64,000 nt of DNA from the NCBI GenBank assembly GCA_030407315.1, contig JALQPE010002354.1, forward strand, positions 141,954 to 205,953. The letters are read 5' to 3'. Shown piece after piece: positions 34,305 to 43,344 of the stretch (the first letter of the stretch is position 1; every line of letters begins with the position of its first letter). The notes beneath the pieces are model-generated. The model was not told the origin of the DNA. It saw nothing but the letters and a program-made list of their open reading frames with translations, and did not search any database. The DNA is from Asparagopsis taxiformis. Its lineage: Eukaryota; Rhodophyta; Florideophyceae; Bonnemaisoniales; Bonnemaisoniaceae. A program made the translations under genes and the position numbers.

Positions 34305-36928
34305 TCAGTATTTCCCCAATGCTACTAAACCTGCTCTAATTTCCTTCTCTACTCCTGCTCTGAGTTTCTTGTTCGTCAAAGAATCAAACTCAGCTATTAC
34401 TGTATCCACAGAAATATTCCCTTGCCAAGGGTCTATATTTTTTCCTCTTCCAACTGTCGCCGGACGATACTTACCACTCCATGCATCCCCTTTGTCATAC
34501 ACTTCATACCATCTTATGAACAGATTTCTTGTCACGCCACTTCCATCCTGGATACATTCGATAATCTGTCCTAGCCAGAAAGGCATTTCCTTCGTACATC
34601 CGTATCCATTAACAGCAACAAATCGATTCCTAGAATAAGGTAGGTCTGTTTGAGCCATCATTTCCTGTAAATTTTCTTCATCCTCGTCAAACCCATGGTT
34701 GGAAAAACTCTGATTACTGTAAATTCCATTCAGCTCTACGCACTCTTCCAAGTTCCAATGTAGTGGTTCGTCTCTGTCTCTGTACACTTGAGCAACCAGT
34801 GCATGAAGTGATCTCATTTTAGCGACACTGTTCACCCTTACCTCCTCTGATCTGAGCCTTAGAAGAATTTTTTCCTTATCTGGTGGACAGACAACAGAGT
34901 TACAGGGTGCCGCGTGAAGGTTGGTGGAGATCGAGTAAATCCTTTGAGACCATTGGTCAATGCTGGAAGGCTTCTCCACTGGTCATCACAAGAAATTTTG
35001 ACATCACAAGCAGTTTTGAAGAAGGCAGAACCCCGTTCTGTTTCGGGATCTCTGAAGAATCTGAAGTAGCGGAACTTTGAAAAAGGTTTCACCTTCCCAA
35101 TACAGTTTTCCATCTTACATAAACCCGAGAAATTGATAATGTGTAGCATGCGGGAGACAGATGGTTCAGGCGTGAAAGACTTTCGCAGTTCATCGTGGAG
35201 ATCCTCCATAGTTGCTGCGTTATTGAATTTCAGTCTCCTTGATGTACAACTGAAGGCTTGGTCGATATCAGAGTGAGTGTGTCCTATAGGAAGGAAAGAC
35301 ACAAATATCTCTTCGTACACACCCCATGCCACTAAGCATTCCAAGTAGCAGAACAAGAATGAATTTTTGTTCTCCCGTGTGCAATTGTCAACTTGCAAAA
35401 AAAGTTTTCCCTGTAGTTTAGATCCTAATGCTTTGCTTGAAAGCGTTCTGTGAAGCGCTTCCACGATATGGTTAGCACCAGTTTCAAATTCTGCGGTCAT
35501 GGTGTACAACGAGAGATGTTTTCGGGCACCATGCTCTAGTACACCTATCAGCCTGACCTTCACACTATGCCCAACTGTCGCTTTTGTATTGACAGTGAAA
35601 TGGGGAAGCCCATATCCAGACTGGTCTGCACCATCCACGATAAGTGATGTATACTGCGAAGGGTACAACGCCGCTAGCTCACACCTCTTCTGATACTCTC
35701 TACGTTCCCGAGAAACCATCTCTATATGCAAACGTCTCCGTTCAAGAAGAGGAGCTGTACTCTTCTTGTCTGTTCCATACTTGGCTAGAGCGTCCCGAAT
35801 ATACTCACAATCAGTACATTTTGTGAATCGCTGAATTCTTCTTACTTTGATATCACCGCAATACTTCTTCCAAGTTGTGTAGAAGTATGCCAAAGAAGGT
35901 ATATTATGATATCCATGCAGAACAGTGTACTGTTCTCGGAAAACTTCATAGACAGATTTCTTTTGAAAGAGTGGAAGGTGTCTTTCGTTGGTGTCAGGCA
36001 TTCGCTCCGCTGTAGAATCCGCAAATCTGTCCAGGAAACATATAACAGAGTCCCTCTGTGGACTCTCTGGGTCTTTTTGAGCTGATGAAAAACAGACTGA
36101 TCTTCCATTTGCCCATGAAATCTTCACTGATCGTTGCATGTGTCTAGAAAACATGAAGGAAGACTCCAGGAATTTGTAGCAGACTTTCCTCCCGCAAAAA
36201 AGGTAAACTTTAGAGCTGGGATCGAATAATTTCTCCAAGTATCTTCGCCGATCAATCCTTCCCCATAAAAGTACTCGGCTGACTTCAGACCTCAGAAACG
36301 TTGGGTCTGTACTTCGAAAGCATCTCCTTTTCTTACAACAGAACTGTTTTCTGATGTCTAGATTAGATAAAGACGTGACATGCTTCCTCTTCTCGATCAT
36401 CCTTTTGCTCACACGATTTCCATTACTCCTCTTGTCGCTATCATGGCTTTTTCGTGGACTTGTATCCAACTGATAGATGGATGGTTTTCCAATTGGACAA
36501 GATGACGCACAAGAATCAGAATATCTTTCTGTTGCAGTACTTGGAGATAAGCAGTCAGATACAGAAGCTTGTTTTACTTCCAGCGGTGATTGAAATGGAA
36601 TATTTCCGTAACCGTCATTACGCTCCAAAAGAATTCCAGATTCCGAACGATTCAATGAACCTCTGACATATTCTTGGCGGTTTCTGTTGAAACGAATTGG
36701 AATTATATCATTGCTCAATGGAATTCCTTGGTTTGCAGATGATTTTGATCGGTTTGGATGATGCGGAAATGAGTTCTCGCTGGTGCATTGTTCAGCTTCG
36801 GCTTCGATCCCCAGCGTTGCAAGAATACCGACAGCACTTTTGTGAATCAGTTTGCGGTTGGTGTCGGAGAGGCAAAATGTGTCCTCCATGAGTTTGCAGT
36901 GGTTTTCACTTCGAACGCTCACTTTCAT
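34305..36928 (-). CDS. D-D-D transposase of element A (one frameshift)
   Basis: Frames 36928-34859 and 34979-34305 join by a 1-nt shift near 34913, giving about 870 residues; element B's frame confirms the join (CPPDRNKVLF versus CPPDKEKILL). Order: disordered N-terminus; Cys-rich domain with CC197-198, C203 and GRKVCYKF at 246-253; CTDC at 371-374; RNase H-like core with acidic residues in LIVDGADQSG (D432), LFLQVDNCTREN (D514) and GHTHSDIDQAF (D554/D556); then GLCKMENC; and a C-terminal all-beta-looking domain (RNRFVAVNGYGCTKEMPFWL, WYEVYDKGDAWSGKY). The core pattern (VDNCTRENKN, GHTHxDIDQ) matches the large uncharacterised protein group annotated as DUF7869, which I take to be a DDE-type transposase. 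It should cut and join the element's ends. Transcribed in the same direction as the methyltransferase, 210 bases downstream of it. Confidence 0.75.
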
Positions 36929-37139
36929 TGAGAGGTGAACAGAAGGCGGGCAAAATTTGTAAGTACTGATAGAGCATATAATTCAAATTTACAAAAACAG
37001 AGAACAAATTTGGCGCCAAATATTGTACAACGGTAATGATCGATGTGAAAAGATTTATTCCATTCTTCTCTAGATGTTTGGAATCGCTCTTCAGTAGTGC
37101 AATGTACAAAAATAGTACTCATTCGCAAACATCTTTATC

Positions 37140-40010
37140 TCAATTGGAACATCTCATGCTGTGTAGGTCCCAAGAGAATATTCCCGCTAAGCCCTTCAGG
37201 TTTCCCGGAGGCTTCTCGATGCCTCCATAACCATATGGGTATTTTTTATCGCCAGCATCCTCCTTAACTTTGAAGGAATAGCATGCAACTAGCTTCTGGC
37301 CATCTTTCTCGTACTCAGAGAGAGGAACATTATGAATAGAAGTATGTAAATCACTGTCATTATCTGGAGCTGACAGAAGCTTTGCATGACCAATAGTGAT
37401 TCCATCAAGGAGTAATTCAACTCCGTCCCCTCCTTTCAGCATATCGTTTCCACTTTGAACAATAGTACTGCTCTTTTCGATCATCTTCGTGATTTCTCCA
37501 CTGCTTTCAGCTTTTGAATTCTCTCGCGTCTTTCTCTTCTTCATTGCGTGGTGTGAGGATGGACTTTTTCGGTACAGTATCTCTGCCACTGCACGTAGCC
37601 TCTCATGGGCAAGACGAAATGTAGATGCGCTTGACTCGATTACTACACATGAACGTGCAGTTCGCAACGAAGCTATTCCAGTAGTGAAAGTACCTCCGTA
37701 AATATCCAAAACAGAACCCCGTTCTGGACAAAATGTATTGATTAGTTCAGCAAGCAGACCCACATTTTTCTCCTCTGTTAGGACGGGAGATTTCGTGCCT
37801 GGCAAAAGGAGCTTTTCTTTTGAAACGGGTATACCTGACATAGCAGCAAACCGTCTGCTTGTCTTTGAAGGAACGAAGTTGTAAGGGCTCCTCAAATCTG
37901 GCTTGAATGCACTTTTCGAAATTCCTGGTGCCCTTGCAATGACAGAAAATTCACAAGCGTTCTGAGGAAACTGATCACCTCTGTGAGCTTGCATCGTACT
38001 GGTATCCTTCATAATTACGAATGGGTATTCTGGTCCGGCAAATCCGATGCGGTGAAGTTCGTTGTAGAAAAGTTCGAAGTTTCGAAATGAAACAAATGCA
38101 AGAAACCACCCTCCCGGCTTCAAGACGCGCCTGGCAAACTGACATATCTCTTTCACTTCCTTGTCATCTATGAAGTTATCGTAAGAAGTGTTTCGCAAAG
38201 AACGAGATTTAGGCGTCCCATACGGTGGATCTGTCAGTATAAGATCGAAGAGAGCATCACCATCTGTCCAAACGGTCTTATCAAAATCTTGCCATTTCAT
38301 CTGGTGGCATGAAACACCCAATTCGTCAAGATAGTTAATTTTCTCATCCAGCACTTCTGTAGTACAAGCAACTCGTTTTGGACGCGTATTCAGTCGGACA
38401 GAATTGGCACTCGGAGCGTTTGATGGAGCGGAATTATTCCTGTTAACCTGCTTCGGTTGAACGGAATTTGGTTCCGAATTAGGTTTGGTCAAGACTTCTG
38501 ATTCAGGCATATCGCCTAGATCCTGTGGTAATGTTCTTGGTGCCTTTCCTTCTATAGTGATGCTCGGCACTGGATGTGGAACTTGATCTTCAGGAACTTC
38601 ATCCCCTTTAGTGATATCTTCAGCTGCGATTGGAAGAGAATCATCCGCGGAAGCTAAGGCAGTACAATTGTCTTTAGCCTGAAGTTCTTTCTCCCTGGTG
38701 AAATTCTCGGAAAACTTTTTTTCTTTAAGCGGTGCAGCCTCAGGACAAACTTTCCGATATTGTTTAAGAAGAGAATCTAAAACATCTCCATCATTCCCGA
38801 AATTGGCAGTAACTTCACAATCAAATTTTGTGGTACGGAGTAAGTTGTGCTTGACTACTTCCATTCCAGACGGCCATTCATCATCTTCTAAAAGAGCTTC
38901 AAACTTTCGAGCCTCCCTCATTGCACTACAAGCACTCTCAAACTGCTCCACTGTTACCTTATACGATGCTGCTTTGAACTTGTTCGTTCTAGAAATTTCC
39001 CTCAGCCGGTGGAGCGTGTTGATTTGATTCTTTTCTCCGTCCGGACCTGAGGCTCTCATGAACTTTGTCGCGGACTTGATTGAAGTTATGTTGATGAATT
39101 TCCTGTATACTCGACAATCGGTGCATCGCATATTCATGGATTTTTCCAGCGGTTTATATTCAGCAGAACTTGGTTCTGCCAAATCCGGGTGCTCTTCGTT
39201 CATGATTACTCCGATCTCATGTATTACACTTAGTGGAAGTCTAACTGCTGTTGTTGCTGCTTGTCTTATAGTATTATCCTTCAGATGCGTACAACCATCA
39301 TACGCTGAAGCGATCTGTTTCGCAGATGGAGCTCTACCATTCGACATGGTCTTCAATCGGTCAGCTTCATCTCTTAAACCGACCAAAGTATCATAGAAAG
39401 TTGATTCGATGTAAAAGGATGCATCATGTTTCTTATTCTGATGCCTTCCTAATTGCTTCAAAGTTTGCAAGCTGTGTCCGCCTTTCAGAATAGTCACAGG
39501 CCACAAGAAAGACTCCCAGTGTTCTGGATCTTCGTCTATTAACTCACGAATAGCAGTCATTCTGTGCATTCCGTCTACTACTCCGTACCAGACAGAACGA
39601 TCTTCTGCTTTTTCTGCGGCTTGGGATTCAGAGATAGGTTCCCCGTCCGAGCCGAGTTTAGATCGGAAGAAGTCCAACACATGTCTTTTCAAACCTCCCG
39701 TTAGCTCTACAACAATAGCATTATCAGATCCAGCAACAAATCCATCTCCAATATTCTCTATGGGCATTCCATCTCTCTTTCCCGAAGAAACTGTGGAACC
39801 TCCACTGAATATAGACTTCAATCTCAAGACACCAGAGCGGGATATTTGACGAATTGATGTCAACGGAATGCAAGATCGAGGATCTACACGGCTGTTTGTC
39901 GAGCCTTCCATGATATCAGCGAACAATGCTTTAACGGATGCATCCTCCCGACCAGAACTAGGTTCTGTCGAGCTTATTTTGTGTTTTGCTTGAAAGAATC
40001 GCTTACTCAT
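37140..40010 (-). CDS. ParB-like domain fused to beta-class DNA methyltransferase (element A)
   Basis: Intact frame. Open from 40160, but ATG 40010 (MSKRFFQAKHK) is favoured because element B has a matching MSSSFFKQKN start. Residue numbers below count from 40160. ParB/Srx-like part: TSIRQISRSGVLRLKSIF (101-118) and YGVVDGMHRMTAIREL (192-207). An Ala/Lys-rich helical region and a CTDCRVYRKF pair (346-355) follow. The methyltransferase part has FDLILTDPPYGTP (638-650), RRVLKPGGWFLAF (677-689), FPFVIMKD-like EYPFVIMKD, and cofactor motif SVLDIYGGTFTTGIASL (816-832) preceded by LLAELINTFCPERG. The DPPY-first order defines the beta class acting on N6 of adenine or N4 of cytosine. A C-terminal extension (about 130 residues) includes WDLHSM. 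ParB-methyltransferase fusions are known in bacteria and phages; a eukaryotic transposon copy twice this size is unusual. The target base and site cannot be read from sequence. Confidence 0.85.
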   Translation of the reverse strand: MSKRFFQAKHKISSTEPSSGREDASVKALFADIMEGSTNSRVDPRSCIPLTSIRQISRSGVLRLKSIFSGGSTVSSGKRDGMPIENIGDGFVAGSDNAIVVELTGGLKRHVLDFFRSKLGSDGEPISESQAAEKAEDRSVWYGVVDGMHRMTAIRELIDEDPEHWESFLWPVTILKGGHSLQTLKQLGRHQNKKHDASFYIESTFYDTLVGLRDEADRLKTMSNGRAPSAKQIASAYDGCTHLKDNTIRQAATTAVRLPLSVIHEIGVIMNEEHPDLAEPSSAEYKPLEKSMNMRCTDCRVYRKFINITSIKSATKFMRASGPDGEKNQINTLHRLREISRTNKFKAASYKVTVEQFESACSAMREARKFEALLEDDEWPSGMEVVKHNLLRTTKFDCEVTANFGNDGDVLDSLLKQYRKVCPEAAPLKEKKFSENFTREKELQAKDNCTALASADDSLPIAAEDITKGDEVPEDQVPHPVPSITIEGKAPRTLPQDLGDMPESEVLTKPNSEPNSVQPKQVNRNNSAPSNAPSANSVRLNTRPKRVACTTEVLDEKINYLDELGVSCHQMKWQDFDKTVWTDGDALFDLILTDPPYGTPKSRSLRNTSYDNFIDDKEVKEICQFARRVLKPGGWFLAFVSFRNFELFYNELHRIGFAGPEYPFVIMKDTSTMQAHRGDQFPQNACEFSVIARAPGISKSAFKPDLRSPYNFVPSKTSRRFAAMSGIPVSKEKLLLPGTKSPVLTEEKNVGLLAELINTFCPERGSVLDIYGGTFTTGIASLRTARSCVVIESSASTFRLAHERLRAVAEILYRKSPSSHHAMKKRKTRENSKAESSGEITKMIEKSSTIVQSGNDMLKGGDGVELLLDGITIGHAKLLSAPDNDSDLHTSIHNVPLSEYEKDGQKLVACYSFKVKEDAGDKKYPYGYGGIEKPPGNLKGLAGIFSWDLHSMRCSN

Positions 40011-40608
40011 CTTCTGGTCACAATCGAGCTCTGAGTAAAACTGTGGTTTCGCGCTGTGAACTTGACCAGGCTGAACCTTTGTCCAGAAACGAGGAACGAA
40101 AACGACAGGATAATTGAATGATTGGAGCCTCCTTTTGCTACATGAAGAGTTTTCTCGCAAGTGTTGAGTTCCATGATAAGTAAGTCAGTGAACCTTTTAC
40201 GAGTTCAAAATTTGTAAAGTTGCATTCCAGTCAGATTTCATTCCTCCCAATCAATCTGCATTTCGGGAGTAGTACTTTCGGCACACCTGGCAATCACATG
40301 GTCATCAGAGAGATGAGAAACTATATGGAAGTGATATATGGAATAGAAAGCCGGGCCAATGGTGTCGTTTATCTGTCTAGAAAATATCAATATTTGACAA
40401 CAGATATTTTGTCCTATCCTTCGCATAACCAATAGAAACGTTTTTCACATAGACTGCATTGAGTGACCATAATTGGTGGGCTTAGGGCCCAAAATTTTTT
40501 GATATTCCGGTGGCAATTTTGAAGGGTATAGTCTCGCGAGGTTACATTCAAATGGAAATAATCGTCCCGAGATGATGTGTCAGAATGCTCAAGCTAATCT
40601 TAGAACAT

Positions 40609-40649
40609 GAAACCTATGCATCAAATATCAATATTCGCGGATAGGTATC
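40609..40649. promoter_or_regulatory. palindromic noncoding element conserved with element B
   Basis: GAAACCTATG, ATATCAATATT, GATAGGTATC in this order, between the divergent methyltransferase and accessory genes. The same block occurs at 58993-59033 in element B. Much of the surrounding 1 kb differs, so it is a candidate binding site. Confidence 0.55.
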
Positions 40650-41237
40650 AATCTTGTCCAACTTGGAGGATGTATTCACCTCCCGTGTCACATTTTCCGG
40701 TCCGCATAGTCGACAGAAAAATAGTTCCAATTAATTCCGAACGTCTCTTTTGGGCTGGAAGCTTCTGAACAGAAAGTCATTCTGATGATATAACCAGAAC
40801 ACAGTTCTTTTTCACCTAAACTTTATGGAGAGTACATATGGGATTTTAATAGCTTCGCAACGGTTACTGGGTCTAAACCGTTCTGGTCATTTTTGGGCGG
40901 GACGCTTCGAGACAGAACAAGGTTCTGATGCGAGAACCAGAACACAGTTCAGTGTTACTTAAATTTCTTGCAATCTACAAAGGGAATTTGGATAGTCTCG
41001 TAGTGTTTTTGGGCTCGGGAAGAAGTTGTGCACCTTTCTGTACAAGTGTAAAGGTTTTTGGAAAGTTTACAGAACATTAAAAATTTTAAGTTCGTATCAA
41101 ATATCAATTGTGTTGCTGGAAGCTTCCAGCCAGAGCGACGTTATGATACAAATTTCAGAACATCGTTCTGTTTTTATTTAATTGCGTTGTAGCTGCTACT
41201 CTACGTTGGCGAAATGTGATGGGTTGTCAGAAACACC

Positions 41238-42320
41238 ATGGAAGGTACAGTGAAACGGAAGACTCTAGCGAGAAAGTCTCCTCGCACATCCCCGGTCGTC
41301 AAGGATGGATCCATGGAAGGTACAGTGAAACGGAAGACTCTAGCGAAAAAGTCTCCTCGCACATCCCCGGTCGTCAATATCCGTTCTACGGTAGGGAGGA
41401 AAGCGCCACGTTCAGCCAACTCTGGCTCCTCCCGCTCTGGGAAACGCATCCAAGAAGCTCAGGCTAGCGGCCTAAAGGCGAAGAGGGTTACCAAAGCCAT
41501 TGAAATTGAGAAAAGGGTAAATGACAAGGAGCTAAAAAATTTAACCTGCTGTAAGGATTTCTGCTTCAAGCATGTTGATGGAAAAAAGCTCTGTGAAGAC
41601 CTGAAAAGAGTTGCGAAAATGAACAAAGCGGAGCGGCGTTTATTTCTGGAATCACTGTTCGTGAAGGATTTCAAGTGTTACAAATATGGCACAATACGAG
41701 TTTGTTATGTGTTTCTAATGTCTACGTTCCTTTATTCAAGAGATATTCTATGGAAGACTAAGAGGATATTGTCAGGTAACAACGTAGAAGAACAGCAGGG
41801 CGATGAACAAGACAATATATCTGAGCAGTGCATTGATTTCGGAGATGGTGGTGGCGATGGATGCGGTGATAATGGTAGTAATGGTTCCGATGAAGACGAT
41901 TGTGTCGAACGTGGTGATGGTGGTGGCGATGGATGCGGTGATAATGGTATTAATGGTTCCGATGAAGACGATTGTGTCGAACGTGGTGATAGTGATGAAA
42001 AATATGCAACCAATTCATTTGTTATTATCAAAGGAGACGGTTGTACATCTGAGGAGCCTTTCTGGCTTGGCAAGATTCTCTCAACGAAGAAAGATCGAGA
42101 AGGCAACGTCTCCCACTTCAAATTGCACTGGTACAAGAAGTGTGCAGGTCATGCACTAACCTGCAAGTACCAACCTTGTGTGCTACCAAAGACTGGTCGT
42201 GCTTGGACAGATTCAGTTAGTGTAAGTTCTGCTATTCTAGATGTACCTTATCTTCGAGGAGGAGTGCTAGATACATTTACTTTCGAAACACTTCGACGTC
42301 AACTAGATCTATGGGAGTAG
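41238..42320 (+). CDS. transposase-derived accessory protein lacking the catalytic core (element A)
   Basis: 360 residues from ATG 41238. The first 50 residues are a 25-residue unit repeated twice (MEGTVKRKTLA...), a recent 75-bp duplication. The Cys domain follows (TCCKDFCF at 103-110, ERRLFLESLFV, RVCYVFLMSTFLYS), matching residues 195-262 of the transposase. An acidic Gly/Asp linker comes next, itself a 24-residue unit duplicated in tandem. Then the C-terminal domain (NSFVIIKGDGCTSEEPFWLG, LHWYKKCAGHALTCKY) matches the transposase C-terminus. The D-D-D core is absent. It is therefore probably a regulator or end-binding partner of the transposase, by analogy with truncated transposases that repress transposition; this is an inference. 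Divergent from the methyltransferase gene. Confidence 0.8.
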   Translation: MEGTVKRKTLARKSPRTSPVVKDGSMEGTVKRKTLAKKSPRTSPVVNIRSTVGRKAPRSANSGSSRSGKRIQEAQASGLKAKRVTKAIEIEKRVNDKELKNLTCCKDFCFKHVDGKKLCEDLKRVAKMNKAERRLFLESLFVKDFKCYKYGTIRVCYVFLMSTFLYSRDILWKTKRILSGNNVEEQQGDEQDNISEQCIDFGDGGGDGCGDNGSNGSDEDDCVERGDGGGDGCGDNGINGSDEDDCVERGDSDEKYATNSFVIIKGDGCTSEEPFWLGKILSTKKDREGNVSHFKLHWYKKCAGHALTCKYQPCVLPKTGRAWTDSVSVSSAILDVPYLRGGVLDTFTFETLRRQLDLWE

Positions 42321-42403
42321 AAACATAAATGTCAGCAACCATTTTACTCTTCCTTCATGCTAGTGAATAGCGACGACAGGAGGTTATCTGCTGATAAGCG
42401 TTT

Positions 42404-42605
42404 TTACAGCTCTTACAGTGAATTCCATCTCCGAATCGTCCGCCGTGAATGAGAATAGCTTGGGACCAAACCCAATAGAAAAGTTCTTCACCCGACTCCC
42501 CTGTAGTCTAGCGGCTAGATAATGACCGCTTTCGTGAATGAAAATGATAAATCCGAGCAGGAAGATGCCGGCACTCGTGCTTCGCTGCCGGTTGTCGAGC
42601 GCCAT
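42404..42605 (-). pseudogene. N-terminal fragment of a site-2 zinc metalloprotease (RseP/EGY-like)
   Basis: Intramembrane metalloprotease of the M50 family; the first membrane segment with the zinc motif is present ([18 protein letters not shown], HExxH type), followed by [13 protein letters not shown] and MEFTVRAV. The homology stops after RAV at about 42404, where family members continue with a conserved PLGG turn. The remainder is not found at either side of element A. So this is a fragment, not a gene merely split by the transposon. GTAAGA at about 42414 could instead be a 5' splice site; then it would be a first exon. Confidence 0.6.
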
Positions 42606-42641
42606 TCACCGCAAGGTTAGAATGTTGTGAAACAGAGCGCG

Positions 42642-42833
42642 ATGGATACGACCAACGGAGATTCTACAACTGCGAGAAGGAGACGCCAGCCAAGTGAGCG
42701 CCACTCCAAAGCCCATGCCGAGAGTCGTCATGATGATCCAGATCATTTCGTCATGTTCCTTATAGTCACTCTTCTGCTCGGCTTAGTGGCCTACCTCATT
42801 TATTATCTGCTGGGCTTGCGAAAAAGCGTGTAG
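42642..42833 (+). CDS. small single-pass membrane protein
   Basis: 63 residues from ATG 42642: a basic, His-rich N-terminus (ARRRRQPSERHSKAH), then one hydrophobic segment (FVMFLIVTLLLGLVAYLIYY) near the C-terminus ending LGLRKSV, i.e. a tail-anchored layout. It is head-to-head with the protease fragment, only 36 bases between the start codons, which suggests the two were moved together as a host block. Family unknown. 42842-43344 has no gene and could contain the promoter of the next relic. Confidence 0.45.
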   Translation: MDTTNGDSTTARRRRQPSERHSKAHAESRHDDPDHFVMFLIVTLLLGLVAYLIYYLLGLRKSV

Positions 42834-43344
42834 TGCAGTAGTCCAATTAAACGAAAACCAAATGTGTGCGTCACAATTGTGAACGAAATCATGTGAGATT
42901 CGTATCACTCGTAGATGCACTGCAAGCCGGTTTGAGAACTTGCCAAGCGCATTTGATTGGCATTGCAGTCGTCGTTTTTAAAGGGTGTGCGAATGAATCG
43001 CGACAACGACAATAGAGACCTTTTCCCCCGTAGCGACGGGCGGAAACAAGTTGAAAAGTTGTGCTCGCAACATGTGCAAAGAAACAGTTGAATCTATCCT
43101 GCAATGCCCAGAAATTAATTCCATTATTCCAGCAATCGCTGCTTAATTCAATACTGTAATGCTCAGATTCAAAACTTCAAATGGGTCGGCGCAACGAGCG
43201 CCAATTTTTGGTCAGCGCTGAACTCTGTCACTCGCTTTCGCCTGCATCTATCCCAGCACTCATATGCGGCTCTCTGTGCTTGTTTCTATACCGTGCGCTT
43301 CATCACTCATCTCACACCTGACGTACCCAACTTCTTAAACACAC

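Noticed and set aside
42404..42420. CAGTG followed by protease coding sequence as the right end of element A
   Set aside because: The bases encode the conserved EFTVRAV stretch of the protease, and the next 20 bases do not resemble the known termini.
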